Assembly: GCA_017618195.1 (NCBI GenBank)
Contig: JAFZUW010000004.1
Span: 20,840 to 84,839 of the forward strand
From: Lachnospiraceae bacterium
GTDB lineage: Bacteria; Bacillota; Clostridia; Lachnospirales; Lachnospiraceae
DNA: 64,000 bases
Direction of reading: 5' to 3'
Of the stretch, positions 40,222 through 48,458 are shown one piece after another; positions within the stretch are counted from its first letter, which is position 1; each line of letters opens with the position of its first letter. The position numbers were made by a program, and so were the translations under genes. The notes under the pieces were generated by a model. The model was not told the DNA's origin. It worked only from the letters and a program-made list of their open reading frames with translations, and did not search any database.

Positions 40222-41016
40222 TTAAATAATCAATGCCTCCATCGGCACGTCTCTCGGCGCAACGATAAGCCTCGGTTTCGCCTTATCGAAATTCCACGCG
40301 CCGTCGAGCTCGTTCTTCATCGTAAGAAGCGCCAGATCCGGCATATTATTTTCCTTGCTTAAGTGGGCAAGCACGATGGCCTTCATTCCCTCGTGAAGCA
40401 CGTGCGACACAAGCCGCGCGGAATCTTCGTTCGAAAGATGCCCGATATCGCTCATGATCCGCTGTTTTAACGAATACGGGTATGATCCCGCAAGAAGCAT
40501 GTAGCGGTCGTAATTGGACTCGAGATAAAGTATCTCGGAATCCGAAAGATGCCTTACGACGTCGGGCGTTATGCACCCGAGGTCGGTCGCCATCCCGATC
40601 TTGTGCGTTCCGTCCGTAAACGAATACGCAACCGGCTCCGCGGCATCATGTGAAATGCCGCAGCACCGAACCGTAACATCCCCGAACCGGAGTTCCGAAT
40701 CCGCTTTGACCGTATGGAACAGTTCCGCCGGCAGGTCCGCCAGCGTCTTACTCCTACGGATCGCACGGATCGTTCCGGCGGACGCATATACCGGTATCCG
40801 GTACTTTTTTAAGAACACCGCAAGCCCTGCCGTATGATCCGAATGTTCATGCGTGATAAGCACCGCGTCAAGCGATTCGGGCTGGATCCATTCGGTCTGC
40901 AGATACCCGCAGATTCGTTTTGCACTGATTCCCGCATCCACCAGCAGATTGCACGACTGCGTTCCGAGATAGATCGAATTGCCGCTGCTTCCGCTTGATA
41001 AACTGAAGAATTTCAA
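40222..41016 (-). CDS. walJ: metallo-beta-lactamase fold hydrolase, WalJ/YycJ type
   Basis: 264 residues. Seen: SLSSGSSGNSIYLG, ITHEHSDHTAGL (metal-binding HxHxDH) and a late ISHDAAEPV and LAHLSKENN. YycJ/WalJ is a 5'-exonuclease linked to mismatch repair and, in some species, to cell wall control. The start is TTG (41016), since no ATG precedes the conserved N-terminus; AGAGG is close upstream. Unlike in B. subtilis, no walRK genes are next to it. Confidence 0.9.
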   Translation of the reverse strand: MKFFSLSSGSSGNSIYLGTQSCNLLVDAGISAKRICGYLQTEWIQPESLDAVLITHEHSDHTAGLAVFLKKYRIPVYASAGTIRAIRRSKTLADLPAELFHTVKADSELRFGDVTVRCCGISHDAAEPVAYSFTDGTHKIGMATDLGCITPDVVRHLSDSEILYLESNYDRYMLLAGSYPYSLKQRIMSDIGHLSNEDSARLVSHVLHEGMKAIVLAHLSKENNMPDLALLTMKNELDGAWNFDKAKPRLIVAPRDVPMEALII

Positions 41017-41036
41017 AAACCTCTACCGCCTTTCGC

Positions 41037-41660
41037 CTACAGGCCGAGATTAGTCTCGATCTGATAGCAAAGTTCCAAATCTCCGACCAGATTGCCGTTC
41101 ACGATTTCCTTGTCGCAGAGCTTCTTGAGCTCTTCCTCGGGCATCTGACCCGAGAACAGCGAGGCAATCTTTTCGTCCGTATAACCGCGTCCCTTCATGA
41201 GACGGTATCTGCGGACCGTTTCGGGCGCCGTAACCGCCCATAATTCATCGCAGAAGGACCGGTATCCGGCCGAACAGGCAAGTGCCGATTCGACAAATAC
41301 GAACGGGATATTCTTCTTTGCATACTCTCCGATCCGTTCCTTAATCTCTTCGATCACGGCCGGGTGCGTGATCGCATTTAACATCTTCAGCTTCTCGGGA
41401 TCGTTGAAAACAAGATCCGCAAGCGCGCTCCGGTTAAGTGTTCCGTCTTCGTTTGCAAATTGGCTTCCGAACGTCTCAAGCACCTTTTTAAGCGCCGTAC
41501 CGCCGGGTTCCATCTGTTCTTTAGAGATGGAATCGGAATCAATCACGGGATAGCCGAGATGCCTTTCAATCAGTTTACAGACGTGGCTCTTTCCCGAGCC
41601 TACGCCGCCCGTGATTCCGATAACTTTCGTATGATCTACCATGACCTGTCGCATTATCAT
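41037..41660 (-). CDS. coaE: dephospho-CoA kinase
   Basis: 207 residues; last step of coenzyme A synthesis. Walker A GITGGVGSGKSHVCKL, the CoA-binding VIDSDSISKE region and the lid AVTAPETVRRYRLMKGRGYTDEK are visible. The start is uncertain: ATG at 41660 overlaps the polA stop (ATGA), while ATG at 41642 is also possible. The polA-coaE order is common in Clostridia. Confidence 0.95.
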   Translation of the reverse strand: MIMRQVMVDHTKVIGITGGVGSGKSHVCKLIERHLGYPVIDSDSISKEQMEPGGTALKKVLETFGSQFANEDGTLNRSALADLVFNDPEKLKMLNAITHPAVIEEIKERIGEYAKKNIPFVFVESALACSAGYRSFCDELWAVTAPETVRRYRLMKGRGYTDEKIASLFSGQMPEEELKKLCDKEIVNGNLVGDLELCYQIETNLGL

Positions 41661-44380
41661 TTGGCTTCGTACCAGCTGCCGCCTTTGTGAACGTCCGCCA
41701 CAAGCGGAACGGATAATGCTGCCGCTCCTTCCATTGCTTCTTTCAGAATTGCCTGTACTTTTTCTTCCTCGTCATAAGGAACTTCCAGTAATATTTCATC
41801 ATGGACCTGTACCAGCATCTTTGCTTTAAGATTCTGCCCGCAAAGCATGCGGTATATGCGTACCATGGCAATCTTCATAATGTCCGCCGCGGTTCCCTGG
41901 ATCGGCGAATTCATCGCGATTCGTTCGCCGAACGAACGCTGCATGAAATAATCCGAAGCAAGTTCCGGAATCGGTCGGATGCGGCCGTACAAGGTGCGGA
42001 TCTCGCCGTCCTCCTTGGCTTTCTGAACGTTCTCATCCAGGTACCGCTTCATCGCGGGATACTTCTCGTAGTAAGAACGGATATACGATTCCGCGGTCTT
42101 CCGGTCGATTCCGAGGTTCTGCCCGAGTCCGAACGAGCTGATGCCGTAAAGGATACCGAAGTTTACTGCTTTTGCGGCGCTTCGCTGTGCATCGGTCACT
42201 TCCTCAAACGGAACGTGAAATACCATCGCGGCCGTCGTGCGGTGAATATCCGCGGCGTTGTTGTATGCGTCGATCAGGCTCTTATCACCCGACATGTGCG
42301 CCATCAGCCGGAGCTCGATCTGCGAATAGTCGGCGTCGTAGAAAACATGTCCTTTCTTCGGCAGGAATACCTTTCGGATGGAACGGCCGATCTCGGTACG
42401 GATCGGAATGTTCTGCAGGTTCGGATTGGTCGAGCTGAGCCGTCCGGTTGCCGTTACGGTCTGCTGGAACGTCGTATGAATGCGCCCGTCCGCAGCGATG
42501 CAGTTCATAAGTCCCGCGGAATAAGTCGTCTGCAGTTTCCGGTATTGGCGGTAGATCAGAAGATGCTCCACCACCGGTTCCTCGGCAGCCAGTTTCTCTA
42601 ATACGTCGGCCGACGTTGAGTAACCGTTCTTGGTCTTCTTTCCGCCTTTTAAACCGAGTTTCTCAAAAAGCACTTCCGAAAGCTGCTTCGGGGAGTTCAG
42701 ATTGAACCGCATTCCGGCAAGTTCAAACACCTTTTCCTCTTCCTCGCGGCATTTTTCGATAAATTCCTCATCGAGTTTCTTAAGAAGCTCCGGATCCGCA
42801 TAGATACCGGTCTGCTCCATATCGGCGAGCACCCAGATCAGCGGCCGCTCAATCTCCTCATATAGCTTCTGAAGCTGCTTATTCTCAAGCTTTTTACGGA
42901 GTTCAAAGCCGATAGCCTTTGCAAGCTCCGCAAGATAATCTCCGTCCTCTTTATAACCGATCCCCGGCAGATATTCCCGCTGCAGCTCCTGCGGATCGTG
43001 CGCCGCGGCAAGCGGTCTCACAAGGTAATCGCATACCGAAAGATCATATAAACCGTCCTTCTCCTTCGGGAACAGCGCCGTCAGTTCTTTTACGGAAAAT
43101 GCGTATACGACGTTTCCGTTCAGCAGCCCGTCAAGCAGCTCCGAAAAATAAATATCGTTCATGCAGAAGCCGTCCGGAATGAACCGGTATACGCGGTCGG
43201 CACCGGCTAAGAAAAGGCTGCCGTCATTATCCGCGTAATATACGCCGTAAGCCCGGCCTTGTCCTTTTAACAGACGGTTTTTGATAAGGTCCGCTTCGTT
43301 CAGGTCATTTACCGTAACGGTTTCGTAAGAAAGTTCCTTTACGGATGCCTGCGCACCTGCAATTACGGGCGCCTTCAGACTCGTAAAGGCAAGCTCGTGA
43401 AGCACGTTGTCGGTTTCGGAGACGTTTAGACGAAGTTCCAGATCCGAAAGCTCTTCCGGAATCGGAATATCCGTCTTGATCGTTGCAAGCAGTTGGCTGA
43501 GTCTTGCGGACTGTTCCGCGCTGACTCCGTCCTCGTCCTTCGTAAGCTTTTTAATAACTCCGGTACTGACGCCGAGAGCTCGGAACGCATCGGCAACCTC
43601 CTGCTCGGAGCTGTTATGGATCAGCTCGTACAGGTTTTCTACGGTCTCATACTTCGAAATCAGTGCAACAGCGGTCTTCGGACCGATTCCCGCGACACCT
43701 TTGATGTTGTCGGAGCTGTCGCCCTGCAGACCCTTCAGATGCGAAACCGAAGCGGGCTTGACCCCTTCTTCGGAAAGCACCGTCTCGGGCGTCATCAGAA
43801 AGCATTTCTCAGGGCAGCAGTTCTTATCGAAGTTATATTTCTTAAGCAGCTCGTCGGCTTTCGTCTGGCTTGACTGCATCAGATACACATATACGTCATC
43901 GTTTACAAGCTGCAGATAATCATGGTCTTTCGTAAGGATCCGGATCGGAATATCCTTCGAAAACTTCTTACAAAGACTTCCTGCAAAGTCGTCCGCTTCG
44001 AAGTTCGTATCCATATACTGGCGGATTCCCATCCGTCCGATCACGTTCTCGCAAAGCGCAAACTGGTCTTTCAAAGGAAGAGGCGTCTCGCCGCGGTTTG
44101 CCTTATATTCGGGATAAAGTTCACGCCGGAACGTGTCGCGGCTCAAATCCCACAAAACCGCCAGATATTTCGGCGGCTGATTCTCCAGAATCTTAAAAAG
44201 CGCACGAAGAAAACCGTAAACGCCGTTCGTATATACGCCGCCCGGAGTATGCATGATCTTATGATAATTCTGCTCACGCTCCTCCTGCGTCTTTGCCATC
44301 AGCACTTCTCTCGGAAGGTTGCCGTAGTACTGCGTGGAAAGGAGTCCTGAGCCGTCGATCAAAAGCATGTATTCGTCCAT
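41657..44380 (-). CDS. polA: DNA polymerase I
   Basis: 907 residues. An N-terminal 5'-3' exonuclease (MLLIDGSGLL, FEADDFAGSL, GDSSDNIKGVAGIGPKTA), a middle 3'-5' exonuclease-like domain in which the usual DxE motif is absent (GRAYGVYYADNDGS), so proofreading is probably lost as in other Firmicute Pol I, and a polymerase domain with motif A DYSQIELRLMAHMSGD, motif B RSAAKAVNFGILYG and motif C QVHDEILLEVP. It begins right after the zinc-finger protein gene and is followed by coaE. Confidence 0.97.
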   Translation of the reverse strand: MDEYMLLIDGSGLLSTQYYGNLPREVLMAKTQEEREQNYHKIMHTPGGVYTNGVYGFLRALFKILENQPPKYLAVLWDLSRDTFRRELYPEYKANRGETPLPLKDQFALCENVIGRMGIRQYMDTNFEADDFAGSLCKKFSKDIPIRILTKDHDYLQLVNDDVYVYLMQSSQTKADELLKKYNFDKNCCPEKCFLMTPETVLSEEGVKPASVSHLKGLQGDSSDNIKGVAGIGPKTAVALISKYETVENLYELIHNSSEQEVADAFRALGVSTGVIKKLTKDEDGVSAEQSARLSQLLATIKTDIPIPEELSDLELRLNVSETDNVLHELAFTSLKAPVIAGAQASVKELSYETVTVNDLNEADLIKNRLLKGQGRAYGVYYADNDGSLFLAGADRVYRFIPDGFCMNDIYFSELLDGLLNGNVVYAFSVKELTALFPKEKDGLYDLSVCDYLVRPLAAAHDPQELQREYLPGIGYKEDGDYLAELAKAIGFELRKKLENKQLQKLYEEIERPLIWVLADMEQTGIYADPELLKKLDEEFIEKCREEEEKVFELAGMRFNLNSPKQLSEVLFEKLGLKGGKKTKNGYSTSADVLEKLAAEEPVVEHLLIYRQYRKLQTTYSAGLMNCIAADGRIHTTFQQTVTATGRLSSTNPNLQNIPIRTEIGRSIRKVFLPKKGHVFYDADYSQIELRLMAHMSGDKSLIDAYNNAADIHRTTAAMVFHVPFEEVTDAQRSAAKAVNFGILYGISSFGLGQNLGIDRKTAESYIRSYYEKYPAMKRYLDENVQKAKEDGEIRTLYGRIRPIPELASDYFMQRSFGERIAMNSPIQGTAADIMKIAMVRIYRMLCGQNLKAKMLVQVHDEILLEVPYDEEEKVQAILKEAMEGAAALSVPLVADVHKGGSWYEAK

Positions 44381-45064
44381 TTACTCATCCCCGCTTTCCG
44401 TAATGTTTTGCTGTTCAAGCTTATTATCCGAACCTGGTTCTTCGGAATCGGTTTCCGAAGCGTCTCCTGCGCCCTCCGCATCCGTAAATGCTTTTCCGGT
44501 ATCACTGCTTCCTTCGTTCGTTTCCGAAGGCGTCAGCGTTTCCGCTCTCTCGGAAGTATCCGCTTGGGACTTCTCCTGCTCGAGTTTCTGACGGTCCCTC
44601 TCACGGATGCATTTCAAAACGTCATCATTGTATCGGTAGATTGCCTGAATCACCGGATCGATAAAAGACGGAACCCCGTTGACCTCAAGCACAAAGTGCT
44701 CTTCCGAATCCTCGGGTAGAAACGCATACGTCTTCTCGATCGGCGGAAAGATTGAGGCAAATACCATAATGCACGCCATCTCCAAGAAAGCCAAAATCCT
44801 ACGAAGCTTCCGCATCGAAGCGGCATGAAAGATCGCATTTTTCGAAGCCGCAAGACGGTCATCGACTTCTTTTACGTAATCCGAAGACAGTTCCCTGTTC
44901 TCGTTAAGCGATCTGAGCGCGTTTACAAGCGCATAATTGACAATCAGGTCTTCCTTGCATTTCGGACAAGTCTCAAGGTGTGCGCAATACTCCAAAACAA
45001 GATTATCCGGAAGGGTACCGTCAATGTAACTTTTCGTACATTCCCGGCATTTGACGCAATCCAT
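44381..45064 (-). CDS. zinc-finger (ZAS-like) single-span membrane protein
   Basis: 227 residues. The N-terminus carries CVKCRECTKSYIDGTL and CAHLETCPKC; the latter fits the HxxxCxxC motif of zf-HC2/ZAS anti-sigma domains. A hydrophobic stretch (RILAFLEMACIMVFASIF, about residues 88-105) is one likely membrane span, followed by about 60 residues, then a very acidic Ser/Glu/Asp tail. AAGGAGG precedes the ATG. Its stop abuts the polA start, so they are co-transcribed. No sigma factor gene is adjacent, so an anti-sigma role is only inference. Confidence 0.85.
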   Translation of the reverse strand: MDCVKCRECTKSYIDGTLPDNLVLEYCAHLETCPKCKEDLIVNYALVNALRSLNENRELSSDYVKEVDDRLAASKNAIFHAASMRKLRRILAFLEMACIMVFASIFPPIEKTYAFLPEDSEEHFVLEVNGVPSFIDPVIQAIYRYNDDVLKCIRERDRQKLEQEKSQADTSERAETLTPSETNEGSSDTGKAFTDAEGAGDASETDSEEPGSDNKLEQQNITESGDE

Positions 45065-45114
45065 GCAGGTACCCTCCTTTCAGCCTGATTCCTGTTTATC
45101 TTACGAAAATCCTG

Positions 45115-45143
45115 TTGCAAAATAGTAACAGGTGTGATAGAAT
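45115..45143 (+). promoter_or_regulatory. promoter of tRNA-Leu
   Basis: TTGCAA, 17-bp spacer ending TGTGA, TAGAAT; the predicted start point lies just before the tRNA at 45155. Confidence 0.78.
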
Positions 45144-45154
45144 AACCGCTGTCA

Positions 45155-45237
45155 GCGGATGTGGCGGAATGGCAGACGCAGCAGACTCAAAATCTGCCGG
45201 GCTAACACTCGTGCGGGTTCAAGTCCCGCCATCCGCA
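45155..45237 (+). tRNA. tRNA-Leu (anticodon CAA)
   Basis: The acceptor arms GCGGATG/CATCCGC pair fully with discriminator A at 45237. The anticodon stem GCAGA/TCTGC holds the loop CTCAAAA, giving CAA, which reads UUG. A long variable arm (CGGGCTAACACTCG) and a T-arm GCGGGTTCAAGTCCCGC are typical of tRNA-Leu. No CCA is encoded. It is transcribed alone, divergent from the zinc-finger/polA genes. Confidence 0.97.
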
Positions 45238-45238
45238 T

Positions 45239-45267
45239 CGGGCGTTCTTCGGAACGCCCGTTTTTTT
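45239..45267 (+). terminator. intrinsic terminator after tRNA-Leu
   Basis: CGGGCGTTC-TTCG-GAACGCCCG followed by TTTTTTT: a 9-bp stem with a stable tetraloop starting two bases after the tRNA. Confidence 0.95.
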
Positions 45268-45282
45268 ATGTCTAAAGTCGGT

Positions 45283-45303
45283 GACGGCAGCAAGATTGCC
45301 GTC
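45283..45303 (-). terminator. stem-loop after the MutS-like operon
   Basis: GACGGCA/TGCCGTC with a 7-nt loop lies 47 bases beyond the stop of the 45350-46873 gene. No U-tract follows on the minus strand, so its role as a terminator is weakly supported. Confidence 0.35.
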
Positions 45304-45349
45304 CGGCTCCCGTTTTATTCCGTTCGGCCGGTTCATGAAATTCCCCGCT

Positions 45350-46873
45350 TCAGCCGCCGATTCCGATTGTCTTACGATACAGTTCCATCGCATAGCCGGT
45401 CTGCGTCGGCTCTCCTTCGATGATCCGGAACGTCCGCTCGTTCCGCTCGTTCTGTTCGGTCTCAAAGAACTTGGTTCTCGGATATTTCTCCGCAAACGCC
45501 TTCTTAGCAAACGCGTAGATGTGCGTTACGAAGAACACGGTCACCTGGTTATCATTAAGGGCGCGGATGATGTCTTCCGCCATCGCTGCGCCTTCCTTCT
45601 CGCTCGTCGTTGCAAACGATTCGTTCAGGAAGATCATGCTGCCCGGATTCATCGTATCGATGATGCGGTTCAAACGGGAAAGCTCTTCTTCCAGACGTCC
45701 GGAATTAAGCGTTTCGTCTTCGTTTCTTACAAAATGCGTGAAAATGCCGCGGAATACGGACGTTTTCATTGTTTTGCACGGTACGAACATGCCGCACTGC
45801 GCCATGATCTGCGCGGTTCCGATCGAACGGAGGAAAGACGTCTTGCCGCCCCGGTTAACGCCGGTGATCAGATAAAGAAGCGTGTCGTTACTCTTAAACG
45901 AGTTGTCCATCGGACGCTTCAAAGTGCGGATCGCAAGAACAAGATCGTACAGACAGTCTGCTTCAATCGCGTGGTAACGCTCTTCAATCTCCGGGAAGCA
46001 AAGCCGGAAGGCCATTCCCGTCATATGCGTATGCAGATTGCAACATCCGTAGAAAAATGCGATCTGTGCACGTAATGTATCGAAAAGTTTCGAAATCTCT
46101 TTATTGAAATCCTCAAAACAGGAAGCAACATGTAAAAGCGCGGTGTTCTGCAGATCAAGGCAGTCCTGGTTCAGATGAATGTTGTCGTAGCTGATTCGCA
46201 CTTCGTTCTTTTTAAGCTTTGTGCCGAACAGCGAATCCCAGCGTTCGAATTTGCGCTTCGCGGCAACCTTCGTGATCGAATTGACAAGAAGACGGTCGCA
46301 CTTCATACCGCGTCCGATCCTGCCGCTGATCTTCACTTCGCCGCCCATCTGGATTTCGCGCAGCTCATCACGCTTCTGCGTCATCATCGCAATGAAATCA
46401 TCGTCGTATTCCTTCAGAAAGTGCATGAAGAAATCACGGAATATACCGTCTTCGAACTGGTTGTTCGCATCGATAATAACCTTCTTCAGATTCTCAAGAC
46501 CGGTGAACAGAATGTTCAGCGTATCAATTGAATTCACAACCCTTACTGCCGGAAGCGTGGAATTGGACTCCTTCTTCATGCGGTCGCGCTGGTTGATAAT
46601 GTCCGTAAAGGTTTCCGAAATCGTAATATAAAGCTGGAAAATGTGTTTCTTATTGGCGAGGGCTTCCTGTATCGCCGCCTGGCGGTGAAGGATGTTCTTA
46701 CGGTCTCCGCTCGGCGAAAGCATGATGTTACGGCACGCCTGATAAACGTACTTGTCGTTCTTGCTCATCGTCTCAAGAATCGGCTGAAGGTCGAAATCTT
46801 CAAATACGTCATTCTTAAACGGAAGCACATCGCTGTTGACATAGTCTTCGCAATTTAACAGATTAACCTTCAT
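45350..46873 (-). CDS. MutS-like ATPase, downstream member of a tandem pair
   Basis: 507 residues. Related to MutS only through the helical core and C-terminal ABC-type ATPase; mismatch-recognition and connector domains of MutS1 and the Smr nuclease of MutS2 are absent. Walker A is TGVNRGGKTSFLRSIG (residues 338-346 core; MutS1 has GPNMGGKST). Walker B reads MIFLNES (413-419), with Asn417 where MutS has Asp and the catalytic Glu418 kept. Signature-like LNSGRLEEELSRL and the switch His in FVTHIY are present. GAGG precedes the ATG. Seven bases separate it from the upstream paralogue, suggesting a heterodimer. Function unknown. Confidence 0.87.
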   Translation of the reverse strand: MKVNLLNCEDYVNSDVLPFKNDVFEDFDLQPILETMSKNDKYVYQACRNIMLSPSGDRKNILHRQAAIQEALANKKHIFQLYITISETFTDIINQRDRMKKESNSTLPAVRVVNSIDTLNILFTGLENLKKVIIDANNQFEDGIFRDFFMHFLKEYDDDFIAMMTQKRDELREIQMGGEVKISGRIGRGMKCDRLLVNSITKVAAKRKFERWDSLFGTKLKKNEVRISYDNIHLNQDCLDLQNTALLHVASCFEDFNKEISKLFDTLRAQIAFFYGCCNLHTHMTGMAFRLCFPEIEERYHAIEADCLYDLVLAIRTLKRPMDNSFKSNDTLLYLITGVNRGGKTSFLRSIGTAQIMAQCGMFVPCKTMKTSVFRGIFTHFVRNEDETLNSGRLEEELSRLNRIIDTMNPGSMIFLNESFATTSEKEGAAMAEDIIRALNDNQVTVFFVTHIYAFAKKAFAEKYPRTKFFETEQNERNERTFRIIEGEPTQTGYAMELYRKTIGIGG

Positions 46874-46880
46874 AAGTACC

Positions 46881-48413
46881 TCACCGTTTGTTACTGAGTC
46901 TTGTCCTGATATGTTCGTAATCGAGTTTGTATTTGCCGACGATCGAATTCGCGTAGGCTACACCGTCGGCGGGCTTGCGGATCAGACGGTAGGTTCTTCG
47001 GAAGCTTCCGTCCTGTACGACCGTTGCCACAAGGCTTACATACAGATCCGAGTCATATGCAAGTTCAAAGGTATGGGATACGACAAAGCAGACCGCTCCG
47101 CTTGCAATAAGCCGCGATAACAGGTCTCTCATCATCGAAAGCGCATCAACGGTCGAAGCCGAAGTAAACAGCTCGTTAAAGATGACGAGCGAATGCTTTG
47201 TAACGTTTCCGAGCAGTTCTTTCACCAGACCGAGTTCGTGCTCAAGTCTTCCCTCCACCGTGCTTCCGGTCATCGACGCGAAAAGCGTAAAGATGTTATC
47301 GAAGAACGGCATGCGCGCCACATTTGCCCCGACCGGAAGTCCCATGCCGGTCAGATATGCGGCCTGACCGAACGCTCTAGCAAGCGTCGTCTTACCTCCC
47401 TGGTTCGGTCCGGTAACGATGATTGCGGTCTCCTCATCGGTCTTCATGATATCGTTCAGAACGACTTCCTTGAACTCGTTTGAGTTCTTCTCGGCAAGCA
47501 CGATGTCGTAACAGTTGTCGAGATAAACCTCGCGGTCCTCGGACAGTTTCGGGAACGTGATCGGGTAATTCTTCACCTTCATTCTTGCAAGGTAATCAAG
47601 GTTCAGCGTATAGAACTTGAATTCGCGGATCAGATCGGTAATGTCGTCCGAAATGATGTCCCGGTTAATGCCGCAGAATGTTTCGAGATTTCGAAACAGC
47701 ACGCGGTTACGCTTCATAAACTGCTCTAAAATGAACTGCTCGAGAGGAGAAACCATCATGTCTACGAACGGAGATTCCGTAAAGGAATGCGTTTCCTCGG
47801 CACCCTCGTTTCTGAGGAATTCCGAACGGATCTCGTTACAGTAGTCATAATCCGAATACTCGAAATCGAGACACGAACGGTCTTTGCCGATCGTAATGCG
47901 GAACTCCATCTTTTCGAATTCGTCGTTGATCTCCTTTGCCTGCGTACGAAGCGAAACGACATCCTTACGGGATATGATCTCGAACAGGTACTTATGCAGA
48001 TCATATAATGCCTGCGATTTCGGAGGCGTACTGTTCAGCGCTTCGCAGAACAACTCGATCGAATCGTAATACTGTACGATCGTATCGAGTCTCCACTTCC
48101 ATTTCTGGACGGATTCGGTCTTCTCGGAAAGCATCTGATAGCGGCGTGAAACGTCAATTCCGAGGATAAACCGGTTGACCGCTCCGCGGATATCCGGGTC
48201 GCAAAGGTCTTTTGCGACGGACTGGCGGAATTCGGCCGCGGCACGCGTCTTCGGCATATAGTAAAAGTAAGGACGGAGTTCGGCGTTGTCCGGCTCTTCC
48301 AAAATGATTTTCACATATTCCGGAAGATTCAGATCGTCGAAACACGCCGGCTCTTTCAGTTCTTTGACTTCCGCAAAGCTGAGTCCTTTCTCCGGGTCAA
48401 ATAAGCTAAACAT
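46881..48413 (-). CDS. MutS-like ATPase, upstream member of a tandem pair
   Basis: 510 residues with the same layout as its neighbour: a helical lever/core (to about 300) and a MutS-type ATPase. Walker A VTGPNQGGKTTLARAFG (335-343 core), signature STVEGRLEHELGLVKELL, Walker B LVIFNELF with Asn413-Glu414, and a switch His in VVSHTFE. No mismatch-binding Phe-x-Glu domain or nuclease domain is present. Sequence identity to its partner is low except around the ATPase motifs, so this is an old duplication. Its ATG has GGGGG upstream. The gene follows the CBM9-like lipoprotein by 45 bp. Confidence 0.87.
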   Translation of the reverse strand: MFSLFDPEKGLSFAEVKELKEPACFDDLNLPEYVKIILEEPDNAELRPYFYYMPKTRAAAEFRQSVAKDLCDPDIRGAVNRFILGIDVSRRYQMLSEKTESVQKWKWRLDTIVQYYDSIELFCEALNSTPPKSQALYDLHKYLFEIISRKDVVSLRTQAKEINDEFEKMEFRITIGKDRSCLDFEYSDYDYCNEIRSEFLRNEGAEETHSFTESPFVDMMVSPLEQFILEQFMKRNRVLFRNLETFCGINRDIISDDITDLIREFKFYTLNLDYLARMKVKNYPITFPKLSEDREVYLDNCYDIVLAEKNSNEFKEVVLNDIMKTDEETAIIVTGPNQGGKTTLARAFGQAAYLTGMGLPVGANVARMPFFDNIFTLFASMTGSTVEGRLEHELGLVKELLGNVTKHSLVIFNELFTSASTVDALSMMRDLLSRLIASGAVCFVVSHTFELAYDSDLYVSLVATVVQDGSFRRTYRLIRKPADGVAYANSIVGKYKLDYEHIRTRLSNKR

Positions 48414-48458
48414 AAAACCCCCGTTTCCGGCCGGACCGTCCTTTTCGGACGGCGGCTG

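Noticed and set aside
44381-45064. Confident call as an anti-sigma factor
   Set aside because: The zinc-finger motif fits, but no sigma factor is adjacent and the zinc-binding pattern alone is not decisive.
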